The position numbers and the translations under genes are program-made. From Amphiduros pacificus (lineage: Eukaryota; Annelida; Polychaeta; Phyllodocida; Hesionidae), in assembly GCA_949316495.1 (NCBI GenBank), contig OX439000.1, positions 70,624,570-70,688,569 on the forward strand: a stretch of 64,000 nt of DNA. Direction: 5' to 3'. Numbering within the stretch: the stretch's first letter is position 1; each line of letters begins with the position of its first letter. Below, piece by piece: positions 11,701-25,973 of the stretch. Under the pieces are notes generated by a model. That model searched no databases. It had not been told where the DNA came from and saw only the letters and a program-made list of their open reading frames with translations.

Positions 11701-14700
11701 CAAAAAATAATCAAGCTTTTTTGTGAGATTTTAGACATAATCATACATAAAATATGAATTATCACTTAAACAGTTGGGTATTTAAAAAATCACATCTGAA
11801 CGAGATTATGACCAAAAAGCAAAAATCTCAGACCTCTCCAGATCACCTATCTGGGCTTTGCCGATGGGTGATTGGAGAACACTATTGAATTCAAAATTTG
11901 TGTACATGCAACATCTTGACCATTAAAAGTGAATAAAAAGTACTTCATATATGTTATATATCAGCACAATGTTTAAAAATCTCTAAGACTACCAGTAATA
12001 TATGTTTCAAATATTATATAGAGGTAGATATAGAGGTGACGATTCAGATTCCTTCAAATCTTAGTGATGTCACCATTGACCTTAGTGCAGTGACATTGAG
12101 GTCACAAATTATTTTTGGAGCATATCTCAGCAACCACATATAAGAGGAAATTAAAACTTGGTTTGCAGAAACGTCTTAGGTCATAGCTGTGTCTCGTCAT
12201 ACTGTTTTTGTCATGTGACCTTTGACCTTGAATTCTAAATGTGTGTGCATGCAAAATCTCACAACCATTAAAAGTGAATAAACATTTATCAATAGCCGTA
12301 AAGCTATGCTTGTCATTGCTTTTTTGTAATGTTTTTGAACATTTCTTCCTAAATGATCATTTGAATCCTTTTCAAGAACAGACTTTAGCAGATGGTGATT
12401 TTGACCAATCAAAAAGCATGTTTCACATCAAATTTGATCCCAGTTTGTTATCTTGATTCTCACTGGCCAATATTTCAAGTTAGCAGAGCTATCAACACAT
12501 GGGGATATGTTTGATAGAATATTATGTTATGTGGACGTAATATAAAAAAATCAAACATTAAGCATAAAATAAGATATAATGTTCTTTTACAACAGGAAAT
12601 GTGACACGTTTATAGTAGGAGAGGAGCAATCATAACGATGGCATTAAGATCCCCAATTCTATTTCGTCTCTTAATAGGTCTCCATTTTGAGCTAAATTTG
12701 TTAAACTTAAATTTGGTAACAGTTAAAGCATTCATGAAATCACAGAGGTCACAGGCAATTTTACAAAGGTTTGGGGTATGCTCAAATGATCAATGACAAT
12801 GAAACTGTGAGTGTGATACAAGCAAGCTAGGCCCGTGCCAAAAGGGTTAACCCGTTGTCCTTGTAAATCTGTGACCGGGTGGGTTGTCATGCCAAGGACC
12901 TGCGACATGACAATTCAGTGAGGCAGCACTATATCTGCTACAAGTAGGTATCATCACGAAATGACTGAAATAATGTTAAAAGTAATGTAAAACCCTACAC
13001 GAACAAACAAACAAGCTATCTCAATAAAATTATCAAAGTATCCTGATGATTATCATGGTGACAATCAAGTAAGTGATCTCCCCACATTTTAAGTCTGTAG
13101 GCTGTGTGGAGTGCATATTACATGATTCCAGACCAGAGAGTGTGGATGTCGAGACACACTGGGAAGTGAATGAGAAGAAACCAACCCAGACTGTGTGACA
13201 GAGTCAAGATAAAAATCAATCTCACACCAAGTGGCATATAGGTGCTGCTGAGACCCTAACAATGTATATTTATTACCACAGAAACATTATCATCCCTCTA
13301 TAACAAAATCTTTGAGAAATAAAACTTTTTCTTTTATCCCAATCTCATCTATTTTATAGTCGAGTTTGATTGAAAAACTGTGATATATGTGTTTATGATT
13401 TAGAGAGACTGGTATTTGGTGGGGTTTGTGATGGTCTGGGAGTATATCCATACTTCCTGAGGTCTTCTACCAGTGACTGCCACTTTGTGACGTGTACAAG
13501 CCCCCCAACTGGGCCAGCCATTGAGTATGACCAGGCTTGTGCACCAGGTACCTCCGTCCCTGCCAACTACAATGGTGGAGAATCCAATCCCTGCACCTTA
13601 ATCCAAGCCTGCCAAAACAGTAGTATGCTTTATAATCTAGAAATAAAATATTTTATCTATTCTTATATAATATCAATATTATTCTCACACATGCATTGAT
13701 TTGATTTGATTTGATTATAACAAATTAAAACAATACTGACCAATAAGATTCCTTAAAGTTGTTTAAGAAAAATTGAATCTAGTCATTAAATTTTCGCCAG
13801 AGGTTCAAGGTTGGTAGACATTGATTATAAAAGCCCGGGGATTCTCTTGTCTGTCTTGTTTACCCACACTCTAAAATTTACTTTTATAGACCTGCTATAA
13901 ACTCATAGAATAAAGCTTCATGTCTCCCCAGTGTTTGATTCGGTCTGCATGTAGTTACTTTCTGAATATAATGGGGCATTGGGGTTCGATGACAGGCTAT
14001 ATGACCTCATTTAGCCGCATGAAGGTCAAAAGTTCGTCAACAAAATTCAACTTATTCAATTATATAAAATTAACATTTCAAGGGTTAAATTACATGCACA
14101 GAAGAAGCTAAGCATTTAACTTAATAGATAATATTAATAAGTACCAACGAAATCACAATTCTATAATACTTGTGTTTCGGTTTGTGGCAGATACAGATAA
14201 GCATACAGATACAGTGAGTCCATGGAGCGTGAGGGCTGCAGGTTTAAATATCTCCGTGGCAGAGAGCTTTGATGGGTCAAATAGTTCATGTGTGAGCATC
14301 TTGCCCGCTGACCTGCCTTTCACCAGCGCCGTGCTGCGTGCTGTCCATGACGACCCTATCCTTGGAGCAACATTCCACGTGGTGCATTCTGGTCTACACT
14401 GTGGACCAAGGCAGGACAGGAACTGTGAAGCGATCCAGACTACCGCTGCCATTGACTACGTCTGGAACGTGACCTCGATTCGTACCTGTTGGCCATTCTG
14501 TGGCGGAGCAGCTAGCTGCGAGTATGACGAGTCCAGTTCAGCCGGGGAGTGCATCTTCAAATGTGAGTGCCCCTCCGGGGCGACGTGCAGGCGGGTTGCC
14601 CTCATCATTGGTCAAGACTCCTTCACAACAAGTCAGATGGATCTCTGTGAATTGCACTTTTCTGGAATCATAACCTAGTCCCAGGGTGTTTGTGACCTTA

Positions 14701-17700
14701 TTTTAACAACTTGCATCTGCAATTATAATTTATGCAACAACTGATGTAAAGGTTTTGATCACATTGAACATTGAATTTCCTCGACCTCATTTGATATTGT
14801 AACATAATTCTTTAAATGCAGCAGCTCAATGAACAGAGGCAACCATCATTCGAAATAGATCGGTAGGTTATTCAGCCGCAGCATAGCATCACCTATCAAC
14901 CAGCAGCGACTGTAAAATAATGTTATTAAAAACAAATAAAGCATACATAGATACATTATGATGATTAATGAGGCAGTTACTGAGAAAGAGGAACCAATAC
15001 TAGTTTGTAGTGAATTTGACCGAGACTCTTTTACTCTGCATGGCGAGGTAGAGTCACATACTAACTCTGCAACAACTGGCATGAAATGCGGAAAACTTTT
15101 CCTCACATTAGCATGCAATTAATAATAATAATAATGATAAATTTTGTATAGCGCTGATACCAGACAAGTCTGTTCATAGCGCTGTGTTCGGGAAGTGCAT
15201 CCTGAAGAGATGGGTTTTCAGTCTATTCTTAAATGAGGAGACTGAAGTACTTGTCCTAATCTCAGTAGGCAAGGAATTCCATAGTCTAGGGCTGACAGAT
15301 GAAAAGGCCCTGTCACCCACTGTCCTTAGCCTGGTATCAGGTACTTGAAGATGGGTGCCGTCGTTGGATCTTAGACAGCGTTCCCCTTGTTTGATTTGGA
15401 GTAGATCGCGTAAGTAAGGCGGGGCCTTACCATTAAGGGCCTTCCAGGTTAAGAGAAGGATTTTAAAATCTATCCTCGCATGCACAGGGAGCCAGTGTAG
15501 TTCCCGTAGTTTTCCTGAAATATGATCAAATTTCCTAATTTTTCCTTCTACCCGTGCAGCAGAGTTTTGGAGGTATTGTAGCTTCCTGATGTCTGTTTTA
15601 GGAAGTCCTGCTAGCAGGCCATTTCCATAATCTAGGGTAGACGTAACAAAAGCATGGCTGTTAACTTGGTAATTGTTGTGCTCACTTTCCAGTCATAACA
15701 ATAACACCACTCGGCCATATGGCAACATGTACAAAATATCTGATTCTGTGCTTATTGGCTGCTAAAAAGAAGAAAAAGAAACTTGTATAATAGGTGTGGT
15801 TTCCTTGAACTGTCAATCCTGGTCTATACTTGCTGAGCCAGGTATAAATCCTTGATCTGGTACGTAAGGATAATGGATAATGTTGACCGAGTCAGAGGAC
15901 ATGGTGCCACTTGCCCTGTGTGACCAGGGAACCAGCCCCACTGAGAAAGCAGCCATTGTCACAGCCATGTTAACCACAGGTAAACCACAGGACTTTCCAC
16001 CTAGGAAACCAGAGATGAAAGAACATCTACTTCTTGGTAGACAGCCAGGTGATGTTCATCTCAGTCAGTTTACTGGAGAAAGATCTTGGCTCATGATTGA
16101 ACGCTTTGATGTGCTGACTGACTGGATGCAGCTCCCTCCCCAGGATTGGATGGGAGTTCCATCATATGATAGATTCAAGAATCTAGTGGATGGACTAGAA
16201 GTGGTAAATGACTGTGCAGAAAGGTCTATTAAAGACATGACTGAGTATGTGAACTATGTGAAGAATGCAGACAGACAGGATCGCGTATTGTTCATTGTAA
16301 ATCACCACTGCCAGCTCCTAGATTTCCACAACTTAACAAAACAGCAAATGGATAATATGGATGACTATTTGTAGTTTCGTAGAGGTTCTTCAGAGTGTTC
16401 AAATTTGAACCAAATTTCAAAACAGATGTTATGATTGTATCTTAGTCATGTAGCACCTAGAGCATGTACTGATTATGACTATTAATGTACTTTTTTCATA
16501 TATTTGAATATGAATAAATAAATACTAAATTGACAAATGGTACTTTAAGACTGATGCTGCACAAAATATTGATATTCTGGTCCAGTTTCCAAAGTCTTAT
16601 CATGTAAATAAAATTCAAGAGGTTGACTCAAAAATATGACAAAAAAGGCGATTTTCAGTATTTTGAGCTATTTTTCAGGGTCAAGCCATCTATGTAGAGA
16701 GTTGTAATTTTCAGATCTTTATTTTGTTGTCAATAGGAATGGGAATACAAATGTGCTTAACTCTATGACGAAAGAGTGATACTTTGGAACACCCTAAGGC
16801 ACTTGTTGAATAAAAATTGATTGATGAAAATTAAGTAAAATTTTGGTTTATCTATTTAACTGTAAAGGCACGAAGTGTCAGTCAATTTTGTGTTAAAATG
16901 TTATTAAACAAATTATAACATATCTTCCTCTTGTTATTAAATAACTTTTGACGATAAAAGGTGATTATTCTAATTGCAAGCCATTTGAAGCTTGACAAGT
17001 TGTCTTTTGTCAATTGTGTACTTAGATTTTTCCTTAAAAATATCAAAATTATTTTTACAATGAAATCATTTAAATCATATGAATATACATTAATTCTAAC
17101 ATTTGAAGATTACATAATTCAAATTTCATGCTACAGTTAGACTGCCATGACACTCTAAATGATGAAGTTCAACACGTCGAGTGTACTAAAATTAGGGTTG
17201 CACATGACGGGAAAAAATGGAGGATCCAGCGATCTGCCACTCTCACTGGTGGAGGCGGGTGCCAATCGTATGCAGCCAATACCAATCGTGTGCAGCCAAT
17301 ACCTCCTGGTGGACTGGCAAACCAGGTGGCGGATGGACTCACTGCTTTGTGTTCTCCAGTCAGTTCTCCAATCATCAATCGGCAAGCCAATAGGGGTGAA
17401 CTATCGTTAGAACTTGCTATTTGAGTGTGGGAGGCAATGTAGGTATGTATTTAACTGACTTATCTTGTTTCCGGAAAGGTGCAATTTCGCTCACCGGTGA
17501 GTCTTTTGCAATCAGAAGCTTGGACAGCTGCTGCGAAGACCAATGCCACATGGAAAGGACTGCCACAAGTGCGGAAACAAGCATCATTTCGCAAAAATGT
17601 GCAGGGCGACCAGTGCAACAAATACCTCAAAAAGACAGAACCAGCACCAGAGAAGACCTCGCAGAAGGCACAACAAAAAATATAATGTCCATGAAGTCAC

Positions 17701-20700
17701 ACATGCCACTGGTGATGCGAGTGAAAGTGACAATGACAACAGTATGTCAGATTAGTGAGTACAGAGGAGAGCATCACACCATATGGGCAAGAAAGTGTAA
17801 AACCAATAGGTGTTTTTTCAGCCACAGTATCAGTCAAAGACACGTTCATAGAAGAGAAGTTCTTTGTCATGCCTGGTAAGAGTGGATGTCTCTTGTCTGG
17901 CTGTGCCAGTGAGAAATTAAAACTTGTAAAGATTAATCATGGCCTGAGGGTTAATACAGTACAAGCACAAGAGAGTACTAGTGTAGAGTCGCTACTGCGT
18001 GAGCACCCAGAGCTGACAAGTGGTATTGGTTTGTTAAAGGATTTTGAAGTAGACTTACACATTGATGAATCGGTGACACCAGTGGCGCAGAGACACCGAC
18101 GCATACCATTCCATATGAGAGCGAAAGTTGACAAAGAGTTGCAGCGCTTGATCGATTTGGACATAATCGAGCCGGTTGAGGGCCCGACGCCATGGGTCTC
18201 CCCGATTATTGTAGCGCCAAAGCCGAAAAATCCGGATGAGGTCCGTATATGCATCGACATGCGAGCGGCTAATAAGGCGATAATCCGTGAGAGGCATCCG
18301 ATGCCCACGGTTGATGACGTCATAAACAAGCTGAATGGTGCGACTGTGTTTTCGAAGATTGACTTGCGAAGCGGCTACCATCAGTTGTTACTGAGTGGTC
18401 GAGGTACATAACGACCTTCACGACACATAGCGGCCTGTACCGATACAAGCGTCTGAATTTCGGTATATCGAGCGCTAGTGAGGTGTTTCAGAAGGTGATC
18501 AACAAGGTGTAAATAAGACGAAAGCTCTAATCAGAGAGAAAGTCTGGTTTCCAGGACTGGACAGTTGTGTGAAAGCTGAGATCAGCGGCTGCGTGGCGTG
18601 CCAGGCCAACCATGACGCGCGACCCCGCGAGCCGCTACGCATGACTGAACTACCAGACCGGCCTTGGATTCACCTGTGCACTGACTTTTTTGGGCCGCTC
18701 CCGTCTGGACACTATCTCTTGGCCATCATGGACGAGTATAGTCGGTTTCCAGAAGTAGAAGCAGTGAAATCCGTAGCTGCATCGACTGTCATACCTATAT
18801 ATGACAAAGTGTTCTCATCACGAGGCATACCTGAGAAACTAAAATCGGACAATGGTCCACCTTTTCAAGGTGAAGAGTTTCAGCAGTTTGCCAAGGAAAT
18901 GGGTTTTAAACACCAGCGAGTCACCCCATACTGGCCTGAGGCTAATGGCCAAGCTGAATCATTCATGAAATCGCTGGGAAAAGTCGTGAAATGCGCACAG
19001 CTGGAAGGCAAGCCATGGCGTAGAGAGCTCCAGAGGTTTTTGCGGAGTTATAGAGCCACGCCCCATGCGTCTACAGGCGTAGCTCCCGCCACTGCCTTGA
19101 ATGGCTACCCCATGAAAATCCAGCTACCAGAAGTCACGGAACTCACTCACCCAGGAGATGAGAGAATTCGACAGAATGACCGTGAAGCAAAAAGAAAAAT
19201 GAAAATGTACGCTGAGCAGAGAAGGAACATTAAACCTAGTAGTGTGGAGCCCGGTGACGAAGTGCTGATGAAAAACGTCACTAGTAAGGGCAAGACCACC
19301 TCCAAGTTCCACGCGGAACCGTTTCAAGTTGTGGAAAAGAAAGGTTCCATGATAATTGCAGAGCGTGGAGGTGAGAGGAAGGCTAGAAACTCAGCTCATT
19401 TCAAGAAGATTCACACTGGAGAGAAGCCATATAGTGTTGATGATATCCCAGAGCCTGCTCATCTGGAACTTAAAATGCCTGACCCATACGAGCCACCCAC
19501 ACCACATATCCCACATGTTCAGTTGCCAGAGCCAGTGCAACCAGGATCTGAACCTATCCCACAGGTTCCACCACTGCCAATTCTGGCGAGTCCTAACACT
19601 GTAGGAACTCCTGTGCGCAAACAGCCAGCCAAAGCTGTTCCGCACACCCCGCCAAGGTCAGTCCGTCCCAGGAGACTGACAAGGCAACCAGCATATTTGA
19701 AGGACTATGTGACCAAACCCTAAGTTCGAAAGTGAAATTGGTCAAATGTGTGAAATGCCACATATTTTCATGACATTTTATGTTTAAATGAATGCTATTA
19801 TTTTGAATTTGCTAAAGAAATGATCCAAAAACAGTTCAGAGACTTTAGTTTAAACTCAGAGACAGTAAAAGTAAAGAGAAATAATTTTCATTTTAATTTC
19901 CATATCTGAATATGACATTGATGTGAATCTATGCTTTTCATTCAATGAATATGGTAAAAATGATTTGAGTGTGAAATCTATATTTTTCATTTAATTACTA
20001 TGGTAAAATCTCTAGCATGAATGTTTGTTAATGTTCAACTTTAAAGGGATATTTTTACTTTTCTGTTCAAGGGGAAAGAGAGTGTATTATAGAATTGAAA
20101 TTGAAAATGTATATTTCACTTGATAGCAAAATGTGAGAATGGTTCATTGTTACCACGTTGTGTTCAATTTAGAATTATTGGTTAAAGCATAAAAGTAAAA
20201 CAAGAAGGTTTGAGCTTCATATTTTATTGCTCAATGTTTATTTTACAAAACAGAAGTATTTGTTTATACAGGTATTTTATTGGTACAAGATATGTCTAAA
20301 AGTTTGGGGAGATGTAATGGATTGATTTCCCGCCACTGATAGAGTTGCTATTTTACATATAGCCAAAACCTGGTTCCGTTCCGTTTGTACTCAATAAAGA
20401 TTACTATGTTATATGCACCCGCAATGGCAGCGTCTTGTTATGATTCTCCTTGATCATTATACCTTCTGCCGGCTGATTCCAATAGTGCACACCCTTGGTT
20501 TGGCTATGATATTTTTAGTTTTAGTGCCACTTGACCTCGATTTTATATAAATATGTTATTCCTGATGACCGAGACGGCCCTGTATAGAACCTTTCTCCAA
20601 TATGCAATTTACGATTACCCAAATAATCCGATTTGGTTGAGTATCCAAAATAATTGATGGACATGGACAACATTAGAAATCACTTCAACGGCAAAAGTGT

Positions 20701-23700
20701 ACACCATATTAGGTGACACCACGTACTTTTTTTAATTGAAAATAAAACATAGGCCAAAGATTGTATTTTGCAATGTTTGTGAACATCTTCTGGAAATTGA
20801 TTCATAAATGATCATTTAAATCATTTCCCAGAGCAGCTTGAGCAGATGATAATTTTGACCAATCAAAATGCATGTTACATATAGAATTTGGCCCCAACCT
20901 GTTATTATTACTAATAATAATAACAATAATAATAATAATTATAATAATAATAATAATAATAATAACTTATATCGCGCTGATAACAGATAATCTGTTCTTA
21001 ACGCTAGGTTCAGAACATGTATTCTGAAAAGATGAGTTTTAAGTCTACTCTTAAATAAGTCGACTGAGGGACTCGTCCTAATATCATTAGGAAGAGCATT
21101 CCATAATTTAGGGCCGATGGAGGAAAAGGCCCTATCTCCTATTGTTTTTAGACCGTGTCCTGGGTACACATAGATAGAATAGGTCCCTTGAAAATACATC
21201 TTCCCTGCTTATAGCTAAGAATTCCAACCAGTAGTGTCAGAGGAGAAGATTATAGTCTCCCATCACTACAGAAGCTACTCTGCCCATAGCTAAAAAGCAG
21301 AATGTGATTTACTTTTTGTGATGAAAGTATTTGCTGGCAATACATGTCGTGCCTGGAATGAGACTGGATGCAGAAAGAAAGGATCAGTGTAGGTTTCACA
21401 GATCACAAGAATTGTGAAACTATTTGCGATGTGTTTCCCCAGGTACTTTGAGGTTTGTAACTTTTACTGAGAAAGAAGCAAAAAATACAGCCGTATAAAA
21501 ACAGGTGCTCCTTACGTGTAGCATTATATTCAATTACCTGACAAACAGTGATGCTTATAGCAGAGGCTTAACTCAGGATTGGCCAGATGCATGGCCACAT
21601 ATATAACAGATATAAGGAAGTGTACAAACATTGTTATTACAATTACAGAGTAAGAATTACAGAGACTAAAAAATGCCCTATTATGTCATAAATGTGAAGT
21701 GCATATGGCATGACACACAGTAATAGCAGAAGATTTGCGGTAAATATTTAAATGCTGAAGTATTGACATGTACCTGTGAGTGGCAGCTATAAATGATGTA
21801 AAAACTGATAAACCTAACTGTCATAACATGTAATTAACTTAAATATACCAAACATATACAAGTAACCTGTTGTCACGCTAAACAACTATTGGCTTATTAG
21901 AAATCTATAGCCATCACTTAAAGGCGGATCCAGACACACACCCCACTCTAGGTGCAGTTTTACAAGCTGTGCTGGCCGTGTATATCTAATACAAGTTAGG
22001 GGAAGACGATCCTCCATCTGTCCGTAAACTTAATCTTCCCTTCTGAAACTGCTGGCCAGATTTCTCAGTATGTAGTATTTTTGGGAGATTAATTTTATTT
22101 ATTATCCACGAGGCTCAGATTTTATTTGTTGGTCAATTATTAAAAAACAACTACATTGGCAAAAAGTGAATTGTATCTCATATGACAAGACACCCGATGC
22201 CTTTAGTGTCTCATTCTGCTAATCAAAATATAGCCCCTGTTTGAAACTATTTTTGAAAAGTAATGTGGTGCTCTTGTGTTTTGGTGATATTGTGTACATT
22301 ACTTCACATTATCTTTGCTGCATTAATTGTTCTTGACTTGCAAAGCTTGGTCAATAACAGGGAATGCTCATAAACCTTAAAAAACAAAAAGGAAATGAAA
22401 CATACTGATGTACATAATGTCATGTTTATATAAGTTCATAACAAATATTCTATTAATGAAGCCTCCTTGTGCCTTGAATACATTGATATTAGCGACTTTC
22501 ATACAATAGCACATCATTAAAATCGACCAAACTGAGAACATCAGTAGTTTATTAACGGGAATTCCATGTTCGTGACTTTATCAGATAAAGAACAGAGCGA
22601 AATTATTACTTTGTCGGGTAGATTATCTTCCCGTCCATAACAAAGGAATCAGGTAATCGTTATGTCCCTTTTAACTTTTAATTTATTGATTTCACTTGTT
22701 TTTGGCGATGAAAGAATAACAAATCGCCCTTTACGTGCCTGTATTTACATAATACTCTCATTTATTATAGATGAATCGTTTCATGAAAGCTTTGATTTCA
22801 GCAGATAATTGTCGAGAGCATGTACTTTTTTATGTCTGCATTGTTGCACATTTTGAAGAGATAAACATTATTGGATAACTGTTGTAATTTCATATGATTT
22901 GCATAAAATTAAGACAACTGGCAATCATTAATTTTTTTCTATAATATCGGTACACTGTAATTAGTTGTGAGAGTAAATCTTTACGGCAAAGGTTTGCTGG
23001 CAGTACTGTTACCAGCGACTTTTGCTGTTGACTAAAAGCAACTTCTAGTTTTACGTTCACATTAACATTTGCTGTGAAAAGATTTGCGCCTATAATAAAT
23101 ATTGCTATGAAATATTATTACAGATCAATGTTTGTTTGAATAATCAGGCCTTGACACACTGGCCCGGTGGCCCGAGGCCAACAGATTCTCTGTTTGGGCC
23201 AGTGAATGGTCTGTTGTAGTGGCCCAGTTGAGCAACCATATTTTTGGTCTTCTACTGGCCCAAACTGTCTTGTCATTCTTGATTTTATTCTAATCCTTGA
23301 TAGATAATTGTCTCATATCATGATCAATGGACTCTTTGATTGGAACAAGTTTTGATTTGGACAAGTATCCCCACATTAGTCACTATACATGTTCAGCCTT
23401 ATGTATAATGCTCTTTATTGTATCACACATCCTATTATCCTAGAAACTTCGGGCCACTACTTTTCATGCTCTGTTGGCCCAAGTGGGCAACCGACATTTT
23501 TCTCTTTATTCCAAGGCCTGGATATATCTCTTAAGGAATCTATTTCATGACCCTTGCAAAAGTTTGACGTTTTGAACTCTATTACTGGCAGGATGCAGTA
23601 TTTACAGTATTATAATAATGCAGATCTCAAAGTATTATAATGTTATCATGATTTACAGTACAAATATGTGTAATTTGACAGCAATATACACTGCTAATTT

Positions 23701-25879
23701 AGGTACAGTATAAAGTTTGTGAAAATAACTTTCTACAGTTACTTCTCACAGTGTATAATGCATATTTTACTTCATGATAACTCGTTCAATTAACTCTATG
23801 TCAATTATTAAATATACCTTATTTAAGTTTTCAGTTGCCTTTCCATTTCAGTAAGATAAAATCACAATGCACAACAAAGAAAACGTCTGTTATCCGACCG
23901 CTATATATCAATTTCGTAATCAAAATTTGTATCAAATGAAATATGTACAACGCAAGCAAAATAAAATCGTGTTAACACATCATGTGCGTAATCCATTTTT
24001 TTTATGTGAGAAAGCAAACATAATATTCCTGAATTTTGATTTGCCTTGCAATTATATTCTTGACAACAGAATGATGATGAAGAGAAAATGTCCTTAATTA
24101 GCTGTCGCCTTGCTCATAGAATTTTACCCGAAGTACATAGATTAAAATGACTGATATCAAAGCTTATATATTCTCTCATTTCTAAAGTATCATACATGCA
24201 GTGCCAAGGAACAATTGAACATATTCTTAACTCACTGCTACTGGTGCCACGTCTTGAACGCTCTCAGCAATAATTTCTTCTGAATCCGATTCGCCGATTT
24301 TCATGGATTGTTGTAAATTCACTATCCTGTCAATGACAGTTTCCCGTTTCTTCCGGCGATTCCAGTTCCATCCAGCAGCCTACATATTCAAGGCATTTCA
24401 ATACAGTGTATTACTGGACCAAGTGATAAGACGATAAAAACATGGGTGATGCAGTATGAACACAGTTTTAGAGCGGGATTGAGGTGGGTGGGCATAGTGT
24501 TGAATTAAGATACTTTCATATACTAGTATAGTTACTGAAGAACTGTACTCTAATATTAATAATGATGGGATGATTGTCAGTGTTCATGTAGTTTAGTTAT
24601 TAGGCTACACATTGGCGTCGGAATAGGGTGGTATCAGTGATGCTAAGACTCGAATTTCAACGGGATTTACACCTTAGATATGTTTACTTGAACTACAATA
24701 TTTTCTTTAAATTACTGTACCTGAGTGGTGACCTCTTCCTCGGCCTCTTCAGTTGGGAAAGTTGGAGCAACTTCAGTGGGCTTGCGTGTAGTTGATGGCG
24801 TGGTACTGGTGGATGTGCTGGATGTAACAGCAGAAGAACTCACTGTTGGGGGTCTAGAGGTAGTACTTGGCGATTTTATTGTTGAAGAGGAGAGTTGTGT
24901 GGTAGAAGGAAGAGTTACTGTGGTTTTTTGCTTCTTTGTTGTCGGTTCAAGTATATCTACAGCACAGTCAAACACATTTTAACAATAAACATATTGTGAG
25001 AGTCGGTGACAACCAACCGAGGAAATGTTACTATTAACCATTACATTTAACTTAAGATATGTGTGTAATTCTTGTCACATTAAGCTTTAGTTTCTCTTAG
25101 GAATCCACCTTATCGCAACAATGTGTCACGTAATATGAATAGCATAGGGAATACCTTCTCCATCCCCACTGTGCACTGCACCACTACCAGTTTCCTCCTG
25201 AAAGTCAGAACAGAGTTTTGTATAGTATTGTGATGCTAGCAACCATTTATCTGTATTTTGTTCATTTATGACTCTATTGTCTGTCCATAGAATAAAATAT
25301 TCCGTCCTTGCTAAGCAACTTAATGGTATTTTCCAAGAATTATTTACTTCAGGAGAATAAGAACTGGGTGAGATTATATCATGGAATATCAAGACGGAAA
25401 AAAGATAGATCCATGCTTTATTGTTTTCAAACAAATCTCTTATCATATCCTGGACAATAATTGAACAAGTATCCTTGAACAAGACTGCCATGCCAGGATC
25501 TTCAACAACCAAACTTTTGCATATTTATAGTTAATTTAGTATTGTTGTCCTGCAATGCTTACGTCAATATCAGGTTTTACTTTTGGAGGCGTTGTGACAG
25601 TTGCCAGAACAGAAGACTCTCCTTTGAGCTCAGTTGTCGTTTCTGCAATACCATTAATGATAAATTGGATATATCGGACTCCCCTGACGAAATGTTGACA
25701 TGTGTTTTCAAAAAATAAAATAAAATAAAATAAAGATGTGTAAACGTACCTAAATCTCCATACTTGGGTAGTTCTTCACCTGAGATATTCAACAAAATTT
25801 TAAATAATGCCTGAAAGAATAATAATCGGTTGATAAATAAAAATGCATGCAAATATTTGAATATGGCTTTATTGAATAT

Positions 25880-25973
<94 letters not shown>

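Noticed and set aside
13360-13403. Acceptor TTTTATAG at 13352-13359 for exon 2 of the nested gene
   Set aside because: All three frames from there hit a stop before the conserved part; TTTAG at 13399-13403 fits the phase.
17937-18381. Minus-strand open frames
   Set aside because: Shadows of the plus-strand retroelement fossil.
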